Shown here: positions 15,520 through 24,893 of the stretch, in pieces | How the letters are laid out: each line of letters opens with the position of its first letter | Position numbering within the stretch: position 1 is the stretch's first letter | Source: an uncultured Bacteroidales bacterium | GTDB lineage: Bacteria > Bacteroidota > Bacteroidia > Bacteroidales > Bacteroidaceae | NCBI GenBank assembly: GCA_902779875.1 | Contig: CACZCX010000028.1 | Location: forward strand, 1-42,817 | Direction of reading: 5' to 3' | Length of the DNA: 42,817 bases | Notes under the pieces: model-generated | What the model was told of the DNA's origin: nothing | The model's database searches: none | What the model saw: the letters and a program-made list of their open reading frames with translations, nothing else | Made by a program: the position numbers and the translations under genes

Positions 15520-17316
15520 TTAATTTGATTGGGTTACCATTACGAATCCTCCCCTGGCCGGTATAGTGAGGGTCTGGGGAATTCTTATTCCGGTCTTTAT
15601 GTCAAAGCCCTTGCCGGGTTCACTGCCCTTATCGGTAAAGAGGGTCACGATACCGTCGTAGTCCAGACGGTCAAAGTCCGGTTTCACCTCCATGGGCTCG
15701 GCCGTGCCGTTGATTCCGGCTATGAACCAGCGGTCACCGGAGCGGCGTGCTATGACGGCGCTCTCACCGGGATAGCCGTAGAGCAGGCGTGTGTCATCCC
15801 ATGCTGCGGGCAGTTCCATAAGCAGTTGTTTGACAGTCTTTGGCAACGCGCGGTACGATTCGGGACGGTCTGCCATATGCTGCAGGCCCGACTCAAAGAG
15901 TATGGGAAGCGCCAGCTCGTGGCAATCGGTCGTTATATGTTTGTGCTGACTGTCGGAGAACGTGCAGGGGGTATAATCCATGGGGCCTATCACGTTGCGG
16001 GTAAAAGGCAGCGTGGCATTGTGAGCGGGTGCGGCATTGGTCATGCGCGGATTGTTGTTGTACCATTCAGCTCCATAGACAGCCTCCATGGACATGAGGT
16101 TGGGCCATGCGCAGTTCCATCCTCTCGGTACGGTGCATCCGTGGAAATCTACAAGCAGGTGATGACGGGCGGCATCCTTGAGGATATCGGTGTAATATTG
16201 TATCATACCTGCGCTGTCAGGCTGGAAGAAATCCACCTTGATGCCGGTCACTCCCATCTGTTCAAGACGCGTCATCTCTTTCTCGCGGGCATCGGCTGTG
16301 ACAAGACGGTCCTGCGGTCCAGGAGCGCCGGGTCCGATCCATGACGTACCGGAGTTATACCAGAGGTTTACCTTGACGCCCTTACTGCGCGCATAGGCCA
16401 AGGCATCATTTATGTCACCGCCGTTACTCATCTCGTCCCACTCCCAGTCAATCAGGGTGTATGGCCATTTCATCTCGGCGGCAAGGTCTATGTATTCCTT
16501 CACCTTTTTGAAGTCTTTTGACCCGTGGTTGTTTGCCCAGTAAATCCATGATGACAATCCGGGCTCTATCCATGAGGTGTCTTCTATGCTGCATCGGCCG
16601 ATGACATCGGTCACAAGGGTTGATTCGACCACATCGGCCAATGAACCGAGAATCAGGATATTGAACGGTGTGAGGATTAAATCGCCGTCATTAACCGGAT
16701 TAGACATGTACTCAACCCTATACTCTCCGCTTTCCTGTACGGCAAGATGGGTCGCACTCATGTAACCGGACACATCCGATTCGGTTATCAGGCCGAACAG
16801 GTTATCACCGTACTGTGTCAGCATGGGATAGCCGTACTTGCCGCGGCGCGACTCGGTCTGCATGGGATAGAAGCCCTCATAATCGGTCTTGAGGGTCTGT
16901 GCCCATCGCCTTTGTCCGTCAGGTATGACATATGTGACCTCCATCCTGTCTCCTTTGGTCTGATAGAACCTGTACGCAAGACCGTCATTCTGTACTCTCA
17001 ACTCGATAAGGCTCTTGTCGCTTACCCAGACTACTATGCTGTTGAAGGTGCCGGATATCTTCTTGCGTTTTCCGCTCACCATCTCATATTCAAAATATAC
17101 GGGATTATCGAATGCGCAGTTGAAACTGTCATGCTTGCCTACGTTTATTCTTATGAACTGGACCGGATTACCGTCGCGTGAGACGTTCAGGCCGGAGTCG
17201 GTAAGGCATACCGCAATCCTGCCATCAGGTGACTTGACCGTATTGTCAACAAAGATTCCCTCTGAGCAGGCGGTCAGCAGAACCACGGCCAACAGGATAA
17301 AAAGGTTTTTTCTCAT
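15520..17316 (-). CDS. Glycoside hydrolase family 97 lipoprotein, alpha-galactosidase-like
   Basis: A 598-residue lipoprotein (lipobox LLTAC near residue 16) of family GH97, the family of SusB. An N-terminal beta-sandwich precedes a TIM barrel with WIYWANNHG, TLIDWEWDE and GIKVDFFQPD, and then EAVYGAEW. The Asp of VKVDFF in place of the SusB glutamate pair suggests the retaining branch, whose known members are alpha-galactosidases. The start codon overlaps the maf stop (ATGA), so it is translationally coupled to a housekeeping gene. With the downstream GH43 protein it may strip hemicellulose side chains. It is somewhat shorter than many GH97 enzymes but looks complete. Confidence 0.85.
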   Translation of the reverse strand: MRKNLFILLAVVLLTACSEGIFVDNTVKSPDGRIAVCLTDSGLNVSRDGNPVQFIRINVGKHDSFNCAFDNPVYFEYEMVSGKRKKISGTFNSIVVWVSDKSLIELRVQNDGLAYRFYQTKGDRMEVTYVIPDGQRRWAQTLKTDYEGFYPMQTESRRGKYGYPMLTQYGDNLFGLITESDVSGYMSATHLAVQESGEYRVEYMSNPVNDGDLILTPFNILILGSLADVVESTLVTDVIGRCSIEDTSWIEPGLSSWIYWANNHGSKDFKKVKEYIDLAAEMKWPYTLIDWEWDEMSNGGDINDALAYARSKGVKVNLWYNSGTSWIGPGAPGPQDRLVTADAREKEMTRLEQMGVTGIKVDFFQPDSAGMIQYYTDILKDAARHHLLVDFHGCTVPRGWNCAWPNLMSMEAVYGAEWYNNNPRMTNAAPAHNATLPFTRNVIGPMDYTPCTFSDSQHKHITTDCHELALPILFESGLQHMADRPESYRALPKTVKQLLMELPAAWDDTRLLYGYPGESAVIARRSGDRWFIAGINGTAEPMEVKPDFDRLDYDGIVTLFTDKGSEPGKGFDIKTGIRIPQTLTIPARGGFVMVTQSN

Positions 17317-17894
17317 ATTTTTATGAATTCCATGAGTTCACGGTAAAGCCGCTGGACCGGCAATCCCACCACATTGAAGTAACTGCCCTCTATAGCCTCG
17401 ACTCCAACATATCCTATCCATTCCTGGATGCCGTACGCGCCGGCCTTGTCCATGGGCAGGCCGCTGTCAACATATCGGCGGATCTCGTCATCGGACAGGT
17501 TGCTGAACTTGACTTTGGTCGTCACGGCAAAACTGCGCTCACGTTCTTTTGTCATAAGTGTCACGCCTGTTATCACCTCGTGCCATCGGCCTGAAATAAG
17601 TTTCAGCATACGCACCGCATCGGCCTTGTCATGAGGTTTGCCAAGCACCTCACCATCCACATAGACTATGGTATCGGCCGTAATTACGAGCTCATCGTTG
17701 GCGATTGCGGCTTTATACGGAGCCGCCTTCTCTTTCGATATATACAACGGGATATCCTCTCCTTTCAGGTCATGGGGCCACGACTCGTCTATGCCGTCAA
17801 TCACCTTGACGGTAAAGTCTATCCCAAGTCCGCCTAACAGTTCGCGGCGGCGGGGTGAGTTCGATGCCAGTATTATCTTGTAGGGCAACTCCAT
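17313..17894 (-). CDS. maf: Maf-family nucleotide pyrophosphatase
   Basis: A 193-residue Maf/HAM1-like protein. It has the opening motif ILASNSPRRRELL, then ITADTIVYVDGEVLGKP and a YGIQEWIG loop followed by the conserved GSYFNVVGLP. Maf proteins hydrolyse dTTP, UTP or modified nucleotides to monophosphates. The ATG at 17894 is one base past the kdsC stop and directly precedes the conserved start; an upstream ATG at 17918 would add eight residues inside kdsC. It is followed by GH97 with an ATGA overlap. Confidence 0.9.
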   Translation of the reverse strand: MELPYKIILASNSPRRRELLGGLGIDFTVKVIDGIDESWPHDLKGEDIPLYISKEKAAPYKAAIANDELVITADTIVYVDGEVLGKPHDKADAVRMLKLISGRWHEVITGVTLMTKERERSFAVTTKVKFSNLSDDEIRRYVDSGLPMDKAGAYGIQEWIGYVGVEAIEGSYFNVVGLPVQRLYRELMEFIKI

Positions 17895-17895
17895 C

Positions 17896-18414
17896 TTACC
17901 AACCGAATGCGTGTTCATCCTTCATCCACTTGCCCTGTACCTTGAGCACCTGCTCCAGCACGTCACGGGCGCAGCCCTCACCTCCTTTGTAGGGCGATAC
18001 GTACTTGCAGAGCGACTGTATCTCCTGGCAGGCGTCGGCCGGGCAACAGGGTAGTCCGCACAGGCTCATGACCTGCCAGTCTGGTATGTCATCGCCCATG
18101 TAGAGTATCTCATCGGGCTTGAGGTCATACTTCTGTACAAAGTGGTTGAAGTCATTGATCTTGACACTTGAACAGATATATACATCCTGAATTCCCAGGC
18201 CCTCATAGCGTTTGCGCACCTCCTCCACACGGGCTCCGGTGATGATGCACAGATGGAGTCCCATCTTGACGGCCAGCTGCATGGCGTATCCGTCCTTTAC
18301 GTTTACGGTACGGACAGGGTCGCCTGCGGGCGAGAGAGGCATTATGGGTTTGCTGAGCACCCCGTCTACATCAAAGATCAGGGCTTTGAGCTTGGAAAGG
18401 TCGTAGTTTATCAT
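17896..18414 (-). CDS. kdsC: 3-deoxy-D-manno-octulosonate 8-phosphate phosphatase
   Basis: A 172-residue HAD phosphatase of the KdsC type. It has LIFDVDGVL (nucleophile and acid aspartates), the [14 protein letters not shown] segment, [14 protein letters not shown] with the conserved Thr-Gly, and YMGDDIPDW with the metal aspartates. There is no cap domain, as expected for the tetrameric C0 class. It removes phosphate from KDO-8-P in lipopolysaccharide synthesis. It overlaps the DUF2520 gene by four bases (ATGA) and is followed by maf, an order common in Bacteroidales. Confidence 0.92.
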   Translation of the reverse strand: MINYDLSKLKALIFDVDGVLSKPIMPLSPAGDPVRTVNVKDGYAMQLAVKMGLHLCIITGARVEEVRKRYEGLGIQDVYICSSVKINDFNHFVQKYDLKPDEILYMGDDIPDWQVMSLCGLPCCPADACQEIQSLCKYVSPYKGGEGCARDVLEQVLKVQGKWMKDEHAFGW

Positions 18415-19181
18415 TTGAGTTCCTTGTTTATGTCAATTGAAATGAGTCTGTAGAGTTCCGCGTATTCAGGGTTCTCGCTGAGCAGCCTGAGGTGCTCATC
18501 AATCACCTTGCGGTCACCGCGCACTGCAGGTCCGGTCTGGGCCGATGCAGGGCTCATGGTCTCCACCTTGCGGGCGGTCTCACGGACCAGTGGCAGCATG
18601 ACGCTGAACGGTACGCCCTCCGATTCGAGCAGCCGCTCGCTTATGGCGTACATATGGTTGGCAAAATTGCAGGCGAACACAGCGGCTATATGCAGTTTCT
18701 TGCGGCCATTTGAACTCAGGACCGATACGTTACCGGACAGGTCATGAGCCAGTGTTTTTATGGTTTCCTGTTCCGAATCAGAACTGCCCTCCACAAACAC
18801 CGGCACCTGCGGCCAGTCAATCACAGCACCCTTGGAGAAGGTCTGCATGGCATACATCACTCCGTAACGTCTGGCGCCCGCATCCTTCCAGACCTGGGCC
18901 GATACGCTACCGGCGGTGTGGATGAACAGAGAGTCCTCCCTACCCTTTACGATGGCGGGGGCCAGCTGCATCAGGGCGTCATCGGTCAGCATGGTGAGAC
19001 AGGCATCGGACTCAGGTATGGCGTTCAGGTCATCAAAGGCAGGTGCGCCCAGGACCCCAGCAAGCTGCTCCGCGTTTGCAAGAGTCCTGCTGAACACTCC
19101 TGTGATGGTATGACCTGCCTCCTTGAGGCGGGGTCCCATGCAGGAGGCCACACGGCCCGATCCTATCAGTGCTATCCTCAT
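18411..19181 (-). CDS. Rossmann-fold DUF2520 oxidoreductase-like protein
   Basis: A 256-residue protein with an N-terminal NAD(P)-binding motif [14 protein letters not shown] and a C-terminal helical DUF2520 domain ([19 protein letters not shown]). The plan matches the F420/NADP oxidoreductase-like and ketopantoate-reductase-like superfamily, but the substrate is unknown. It lies in a tight operon, 3 bases after the nitroreductase and overlapping kdsC. Confidence 0.85.
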   Translation of the reverse strand: MRIALIGSGRVASCMGPRLKEAGHTITGVFSRTLANAEQLAGVLGAPAFDDLNAIPESDACLTMLTDDALMQLAPAIVKGREDSLFIHTAGSVSAQVWKDAGARRYGVMYAMQTFSKGAVIDWPQVPVFVEGSSDSEQETIKTLAHDLSGNVSVLSSNGRKKLHIAAVFACNFANHMYAISERLLESEGVPFSVMLPLVRETARKVETMSPASAQTGPAVRGDRKVIDEHLRLLSENPEYAELYRLISIDINKELK

Positions 19182-19184
19182 TAC

Positions 19185-19712
19185 TCAGAACTTACCCTGG
19201 TGTACCTTGGTCCACTCTATCTTGTCATCCTCATAAGGCTTGCGGTCCATATCCTTATGGCCCACGCCTATTATGCATACAGGCTCGTACATCTCAGGGA
19301 TTCCGAGCAGCTCCATCAGGGTCTGCTTGGTTGTCTTGCCGTCAGCATCGGCACGGCCGCGCATATGGCACCAGCAGCTGCCCAGTCCCAGGTCCTCGGC
19401 CTGGAGCTGCATATCGATAGCGGCAATGGCGCAGTCCTCAATCCAGCAGTCGGTCTTGGAGGGGTCACCCAGCACCACCACGGCAAAGGCTGCATCGGCC
19501 AGAAATCCCGAACCCATGGCGCGGCACTTGGAGAGGCTCTCGAGCATGGCGGGGTCCTCAACGGTCACGAACTCCCATCCGCGGTTGTTCTTGGCGGTGG
19601 GTGAAATCAGGGCCGCACGCAGTATGGTGCGTTTCTGTTCCTCGGTAAGTTTCTCACTGGTAAACTTGCGCATGCTGCGGCGCGTTGCTATAAGATCGCT
19701 GAACTTATTCAT
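19185..19712 (-). CDS. Nitroreductase-family FMN protein
   Basis: A 175-residue nitroreductase-like flavoprotein. It starts FSDLIATRRSMRKF, the FMN phosphate-binding RRSxR motif, and has AALISPTAKNNRGWEF and the C-terminal CIIGVGH. A run IEDCAIAAIDMQLQAEDLGL matches the dimer helix of the family. NAD(P)H-dependent reduction of an unknown acceptor is expected. It is the first gene of the six-gene minus-strand operon and is divergent from the TonB receptor. Confidence 0.88.
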   Translation of the reverse strand: MNKFSDLIATRRSMRKFTSEKLTEEQKRTILRAALISPTAKNNRGWEFVTVEDPAMLESLSKCRAMGSGFLADAAFAVVVLGDPSKTDCWIEDCAIAAIDMQLQAEDLGLGSCWCHMRGRADADGKTTKQTLMELLGIPEMYEPVCIIGVGHKDMDRKPYEDDKIEWTKVHQGKF

Positions 19713-19813
19713 AACGGAAAAACAATTAGTTGTCTGCGAATTTAGTCATAATTCTCCTTACAACTATGGGTAACCGCATACTTTCGTGCACAATTCTCCG
19801 TTATTAATAACGC

Positions 19814-22204
19814 ATGCGCATAAAAGAGACCATACTCACCGCCGTTCTTCTGTGCCTGACAGTCGCTGCTCAGGCACGTCGTGTGTATATCCACGGACGT
19901 GTCTATGACGAGGCCGGCGATCCGGTGGAGCTGGCCACCGTCAATGAGGAGCGCACGCTCCACTCAGCCATGACAAACCTCAAGGGCGAGTATTCGTTCA
20001 CCGTCAACACACGGACCGATACGCTGAACCTGGTGTTCCGCATGGTTGGTCACGAGACGCGCCGCCGCACGCTCATAAGCCCGCCGGATACCGTGCAGCT
20101 TGACATAATGCTCCCCACATCAAACTACACCCTTGAAAACGTTGATGTGACCGCCACCCGCCGTCGCTCGGACGGCATGCAGGACATAAGTGCCCAGGGC
20201 TTACGTTTCACGGCCGATGCAAACGGCGGCTCCGTAGAGTCCATCATAGCCACCCAGGCCGGAGTGAGCACCCATAACGAGCTGAGCAGTCAGTACAACG
20301 TGCGAGGCGGAAACTTTGACGAGAACAGCGTATACGTGAACGGGACTGAGATACTGCGTCCGCTTCTGGTACGTGCAGGACAGCAGGAGGGTCTGAGTTT
20401 CATCAACCCCGATATGGTGGAGTCCATCAGTTTCTCGACCGGCGGATTCAACGTATCATACGGTGACAGGATGTCATCGGTCCTGGATATCACCTATCAT
20501 AAACCGCGCAAGCTGGAGTCGGTCCTTATGGCCAGCCTGCTGGGTGCAAGCGCATATGTGGGTGCCGGCAATGACAAGTTCAGTTTTGCGGGTAGTGTCC
20601 GATACAAGACCACCGCCTACCTGCTTGGCACGCTCGATACCAAGGGCGAGTACAACCCCTCGTTCACCGACTACCAGGCTTATGCCTGCTGGACGCCCAA
20701 TGACAAATGGGAGATCGGAGTGATAGGCAACGCCGCCGTAAACAACTACGAGTTCACGCCGAGGGACCGTAACACCTCATTCGGAACGTCTCAGGACCCC
20801 AAGCAGTTCAAGGTCTACTACGAGGGCTGGGAGAAGGACCGCTTCAACACTCTTTTCGGCGCGCTTGACATAAAGCACATAAGGGAGAGGTCGGAATACA
20901 GGTTCAACCTGTCGGCTTTCGGCAGCCGCGAGAGCGAGTCATTCGACATACTGAGCCAGTACTGGCTTGACGAGGGTGACTCCGAGCGGGAACTGGCTGT
21001 TGGTTCTTTCATGCAGCACGCCAGGAACAGACTTAAGTCTACGGTGTTATCGGCCTCAATAAAGGGCAGTCATACCACCTTTAAGGCAGGTACCATAGGT
21101 TGGGGTCTGGATTACCGCAGCGAGGAGGTGCAGGATTACATGAGGGAATGGGAGATGCGTGACTCGGCCGGCTATACCCTGCCCCACAGCGAGACCGGCC
21201 CCATGGAGATGATCTACTCGCTCAAGTCGGACCACGGCGTGCGCAACCACAAGGCCGCCGCATACGTTCAGGATACGTACCGGTTCGTGACCGATGCCGG
21301 ACTGTTCACACTGAATGCCGGCGTGAGGGCCTCCTGGTGGAGCTGGAACCGTGAACTCACCGTGAGTCCCAGGCTGCTGGTCGGTTTCACGCCCGCCTTC
21401 AACGAGGATTTCACCTTCCGGTTCTCGACCGGCGTCTATTACCAGACTCCGTTCTACAAGGAGATCAAGGATACCGTGAGCTCGGGCGGCATTTACAAGG
21501 TAAACCTGAACGAGAGGATAAAGGCGCAGCGTTCGGTGCAGTTCGTGCTGGGCGGCGACTATGATTTCAGGGTGTTCAACCGTCCGTTCAAGTTCACGAC
21601 CGAGATATATTACAAGAGTCTTGACAGGCTCATCCCGTACAATGTGGACAATGTAAGGATTGTTTACTACGGAGAAAACTGTGCATACGGCTATGCCGCA
21701 GGTATTGACATGAAGCTCTACGGAGAGTTTGTGCCGGGTACCGCCTCATGGATAACATTCTCGCTCATGAGAACCCGTGAGAACATAGGCGGCAAGTGGC
21801 TGCCGCGTCCTACCGACCAGCTCTACAACCTGTCACTCTACTTCACTGACTATTTCCCGCACCGTGAAAACTGGAAGATGTCACTCCGATGCTCACTCGC
21901 CGACGGACTCCCGTTCGGCCCCACTCACAGCGGACGCGAGAAACAGACTTTCCGCGCCCCTGCCTACAAGCGCGTGGACATAGGTCTCTCATACAAGCTT
22001 TTTGATTATGACAAACATCCGCATATATACGGGAAGTCAGGATTTTTCAAAGATATATGGATAGGTGCCGACTGCCTGAACCTGCTCGGCATAAACAATG
22101 TGAACTCCTACTACTGGATCACCGACATCACGGGAACCCAGTTCGCCGTGCCCAACTACCTTACCGGCCGCCAGCTCAACCTCCGGCTGATAGTGACACA
22201 GTAG
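19814..22204 (+). CDS. TonB-dependent outer membrane receptor
   Basis: A 796-residue receptor. A signal peptide (cleaved near AQARR) is followed by a carboxypeptidase-like regulatory domain (residues ~22-100), the plug (SIIATQAGVSTHNELSSQ, YNVRGGNFDENSVYVNG) and a 22-strand-type barrel. No SusD partner, sigma or anti-sigma gene is adjacent, so it is not a standard Sus pair. The ligand is unknown. The last codons (VTQ and stop) lie within a palindromic repeat at 22192-22226, so the repeat supplies the natural C-terminus. Confidence 0.9.
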   Translation: MRIKETILTAVLLCLTVAAQARRVYIHGRVYDEAGDPVELATVNEERTLHSAMTNLKGEYSFTVNTRTDTLNLVFRMVGHETRRRTLISPPDTVQLDIMLPTSNYTLENVDVTATRRRSDGMQDISAQGLRFTADANGGSVESIIATQAGVSTHNELSSQYNVRGGNFDENSVYVNGTEILRPLLVRAGQQEGLSFINPDMVESISFSTGGFNVSYGDRMSSVLDITYHKPRKLESVLMASLLGASAYVGAGNDKFSFAGSVRYKTTAYLLGTLDTKGEYNPSFTDYQAYACWTPNDKWEIGVIGNAAVNNYEFTPRDRNTSFGTSQDPKQFKVYYEGWEKDRFNTLFGALDIKHIRERSEYRFNLSAFGSRESESFDILSQYWLDEGDSERELAVGSFMQHARNRLKSTVLSASIKGSHTTFKAGTIGWGLDYRSEEVQDYMREWEMRDSAGYTLPHSETGPMEMIYSLKSDHGVRNHKAAAYVQDTYRFVTDAGLFTLNAGVRASWWSWNRELTVSPRLLVGFTPAFNEDFTFRFSTGVYYQTPFYKEIKDTVSSGGIYKVNLNERIKAQRSVQFVLGGDYDFRVFNRPFKFTTEIYYKSLDRLIPYNVDNVRIVYYGENCAYGYAAGIDMKLYGEFVPGTASWITFSLMRTRENIGGKWLPRPTDQLYNLSLYFTDYFPHRENWKMSLRCSLADGLPFGPTHSGREKQTFRAPAYKRVDIGLSYKLFDYDKHPHIYGKSGFFKDIWIGADCLNLLGINNVNSYYWITDITGTQFAVPNYLTGRQLNLRLIVTQ

Positions 22205-22226
22205 GGACCGTCCCTATTGTGTCACT
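22192..22226. repeat. GGGAC/GTCCC palindromic element (copy B1)
   Basis: Arms of 17 bases (22192-22208 and 22210-22226) pair with one G-T mismatch around a single base. The core is GTAGGGAC-c-GTCCCTAT flanked by TGACAC and GTGTCA. It overlaps the end and stop of the TonB receptor gene. It is related to the elements at 24814-24881 and 33045-33163. Similar sequences occur near REP-associated tyrosine transposases elsewhere; no such gene is in the window. Confidence 0.75.
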
Positions 22227-22247
22227 TTGCGTTTTTTCCTATTTTTG
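22217..22247 (+). promoter_or_regulatory. Promoter of the DUF6273 gene
   Basis: TTG (22217-22219), 20 bases, then TATTTTTG (22240-22247) matches the Bacteroidetes -33/-7 pattern. It ends 19 bases before the start codon at 22267. The -33 part lies inside the palindromic repeat. Confidence 0.45.
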
Positions 22248-22266
22248 TAGTCAAATAGTCCCGATA

Positions 22267-23712
22267 ATGAAAACAAGAAACAGATTTGCTGCCGCAGTGG
22301 CAGCATCAGCCTTAATCATTTGTTGCATAAATTGTTCATCGGCATACATGGCCACTCTCTCAACAGCCTTACAGGAGATGAACAAACAGCTTGATGCAAC
22401 CTATTCGACAGCAGCGTCGGCCGCGCAGATCAATGCCCAGACCAGCAGTACCCCACATATTTATGAAACGCCCCAGTCGCCCGACCCGGGTGTCGCAATA
22501 GCTGCGGTTTCAAGCAGCGCAGGCAAGTTCAAGGGAACGCCTTACACCGTTCTGCCGGCCGGTACAGACGGCACTGCCGGAAAGCAGGCCACATATGTGG
22601 CGTTCGGAGACTGGCCGCAGACCATCAAGGCGGAGTCTGTAACGGTGGATGAGTCACAATCCGTCAAGGTGGGCGCCCACACATATTTCAAGGGAAGCGA
22701 CGGAGCATGGTATATGAAGCGCACGTCAGTATTTGCAACCGGCGCCGAGGGTCCTGAGGGCTACCGATACTCGGACGGCACCCGTGTACGCGGCACAAAG
22801 ACTCTCTATTTCAAGGTCGAGCCCATAAAATGGCGTGTGGTTACAAACAACTATAACGGCAGCGGCAAGAAGCTGTTGCTGTCCGAGTACATCCTTACCA
22901 ATATCGCTTACTATGACTGCGACAAGGATGCGACTAGATTTGATAACGTTGACGGCACACAGGTATATTTCAAGCTGGACAAGAACATACGTCGCAATGA
23001 TGACGGCTCGTACATTCAGCATAGCAACTATGAGCACAGCCGTCTGCGCGCTTACCTGAACGGTCTCTCTTACCTGAAGGGCGATAATGACGGAAACCAG
23101 GCCATAAACAATGAGTTTGTGGGAGCGGGATTCCTTCAGACGGCATTTACGTCCGATATGCAGGCAGGCATAGCAGTGACCAATGTTGACAACAGCATCA
23201 AGAGTACGGCCGATATCCTGGAGGAGTTATCGGCCAAGGAGCAGAGATTCTACCAAGGCACCATGTATTATGAGACCGGCGCGGAACACAAGCGCGTCTA
23301 TTACCCATCGTACCTGTCAAACAACACAAAGGACAAGGTGTTCATACTGAGCCGCACTGATGTCTTAAAGAGCAACTACGGATTCACCCCGATAGCACCC
23401 AAGGTTACCGATGACAATTTCATGGATTACATCAAACGAGGTGAGGCGTACTCAGGGGCCGACTTAATCACGACATATAAGGGTCTGGCACGAAGGGTGA
23501 CCGATTTCTGCAAGGCGAACGGAGTCAATCATCCTGTGATATCAGAGAACTCCGGATGGTATCTGCGCACTCCCCTTATGCCGGCTTTCTTTCGCGGTGA
23601 ACCTAAGATTGCGCAGTTCGTGGCGGGTGTAAACTCGGACGCCGGCCTGGAAGAATGCGGCGTTGCGTACGATTCGAACGGCGTGGTTCCTGCAATTTGT
23701 GTAAACTATTAA
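22267..23712 (+). CDS. Secreted DUF6273 protein
   Basis: A 481-residue protein with a signal peptide and a possible lipobox (INCSS). After a low-complexity Ala/Ser/Thr region (to ~85) it contains FGDWPQTIK, YFKVEPIKWRVVTNNYNGSG, LLSEYILTN, RLRAYLNGLSY, then WYLRTP and a C-terminal GVVPAICVN. This is the DUF6273 pattern, abundant in Treponema and some Firmicutes. The function of the family is unknown; it is thought to be a cell-surface module. The ATG at 22267 starts the signal peptide; the open frame upstream of it is the shadow of the receptor gene. It is followed 10 bases later by another secreted protein. Transfer from another gut phylum is possible. Confidence 0.8.
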   Translation: MKTRNRFAAAVAASALIICCINCSSAYMATLSTALQEMNKQLDATYSTAASAAQINAQTSSTPHIYETPQSPDPGVAIAAVSSSAGKFKGTPYTVLPAGTDGTAGKQATYVAFGDWPQTIKAESVTVDESQSVKVGAHTYFKGSDGAWYMKRTSVFATGAEGPEGYRYSDGTRVRGTKTLYFKVEPIKWRVVTNNYNGSGKKLLLSEYILTNIAYYDCDKDATRFDNVDGTQVYFKLDKNIRRNDDGSYIQHSNYEHSRLRAYLNGLSYLKGDNDGNQAINNEFVGAGFLQTAFTSDMQAGIAVTNVDNSIKSTADILEELSAKEQRFYQGTMYYETGAEHKRVYYPSYLSNNTKDKVFILSRTDVLKSNYGFTPIAPKVTDDNFMDYIKRGEAYSGADLITTYKGLARRVTDFCKANGVNHPVISENSGWYLRTPLMPAFFRGEPKIAQFVAGVNSDAGLEECGVAYDSNGVVPAICVNY

Positions 23713-23722
23713 GACCTTACAT

Positions 23723-24811
23723 ATGAAACGTATACTCTTTTTCCATATCGCAGTCCTGACGCTTATGACTGCGAGCGTGGGGGCATCGGCCCAGACAAAA
23801 TCGTTTTTTGTTCCCAAGGAAGAGCGCACGTATGCCCAGAAACTGGGCGGTTACGCTGAGCCGGACTATGATTTTGTGCCGTTGAGCATAGACTATAGCA
23901 AGAAGAGCAACCGGTATCTGATTGAGGCTCAGAAGCTTGGCAGTTACGAAGAGGCTTTTGAGAAACTGCCCGATTTCCCTGATCCGTCGGATGTTGACAC
24001 AAGGGAGAAGATGACTGATTTCCTGAACCGTATGGAGGCTATTGCGTTGGCTGTGCAGCTGCATGAGCCGCACGACAAGGTGGATGCCGCAAAGGACTCG
24101 TTGGAAAAGGCGCAGATGGACAATGCAAAGAGGGCAGCAAAGGGACTCCCGTATGACTCGGTCCTGCACTTTGACCCCAAGGCACAGCAGTATCAGGACC
24201 TGATTTATAAGAGGATGAACGCAGTGCAGGAACCAGTGGCCAAACTGGCCAGCGATATAGTGAATGTCTATTCCCAGACCTCCGACCCGGGATATGTTGA
24301 TTTCATCCTGGAGAACAGTCAGGCTGCCGAGAGGCATTTCTTTGAAAAGATGGCTCCGCTGCGCAAGCAGTTGTGCCAGGAGTGGTTTGCATCGGACCAG
24401 TGCCAGGAGATTGACCGTATGGATGCTCCGCTGGTGGAACGTGCTCTGGCAGAGAGACCGCGCAAGGCTCCGTCCTGGTTCATTGAGGGACGCAAGGCTG
24501 AGCTTGAATACGTGCAGAGTTATAACCGCTACATCACTGAGCGCTGGATTGCCAAGGTCAGGCCCTATTACGAGAAGGACAAGGCGGTTCTTGCCAAGTT
24601 GCTGCCCTATATCAAGGAGCTTGAGGCGCTTCACGGCGACGACCCCATAACCATAGAGTACGTTGGCGCCAGGATTTACGCCCGCCAGTGGATTGAGAGC
24701 ATGCTTTGCCGATGCTACGAATGGGTAATGCTTATTAACTACGCTCCCTTGATCCAGACTCCTCCCACCTATGAGAGCGTAAAGAAATTCAACAAGGTCA
24801 AGCTGAAGTGA
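23723..24811 (+). CDS. Secreted protein of unknown function
   Basis: A 362-residue protein with a Sec signal peptide (cleaved after ASAQ). The rest is largely helical and charged, with many Lys, Glu and Gln, and has three cysteines clustered near residues 215-228 and two more near 332 (LCRCYEW). I do not recognise a family. It is co-directional with the DUF6273 gene, 10 bases downstream, and the pair is bracketed by related palindromic repeats, so the two probably travel and act together in the periplasm or at the cell surface. Confidence 0.75.
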   Translation: MKRILFFHIAVLTLMTASVGASAQTKSFFVPKEERTYAQKLGGYAEPDYDFVPLSIDYSKKSNRYLIEAQKLGSYEEAFEKLPDFPDPSDVDTREKMTDFLNRMEAIALAVQLHEPHDKVDAAKDSLEKAQMDNAKRAAKGLPYDSVLHFDPKAQQYQDLIYKRMNAVQEPVAKLASDIVNVYSQTSDPGYVDFILENSQAAERHFFEKMAPLRKQLCQEWFASDQCQEIDRMDAPLVERALAERPRKAPSWFIEGRKAELEYVQSYNRYITERWIAKVRPYYEKDKAVLAKLLPYIKELEALHGDDPITIEYVGARIYARQWIESMLCRCYEWVMLINYAPLIQTPPTYESVKKFNKVKLK

Positions 24812-24813
24812 AA

Positions 24814-24881
24814 TGACACAATAGGGACAGTCCCTTCCGTGTCGTCGCCATGACACGGAAGGGACTGTCCCTATTGTGTCA
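24814..24881. repeat. Perfect 30-bp inverted repeat (copy B2), also a terminator
   Basis: Arms 24814-24843 and 24852-24881 are perfectly complementary with an 8-base loop. Each arm contains the internal palindrome GGGACAGTCCC, so smaller cruciforms are possible. A TTTT run follows on the right, so the hairpin can end transcription of the upstream gene, whose stop is 3 bases before the element. The 19-base string at 24867-24885 is identical to 22210-22228. Confidence 0.85.
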
Positions 24882-24893
24882 CTTTTAAGAAGG

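Noticed and set aside
24814-24881. Insertion sequence or transposon end.
   Set aside because: The inverted repeat is a closed palindrome with an 8-base loop and no transposase in the window; it fits a REP-like repeat or terminator.
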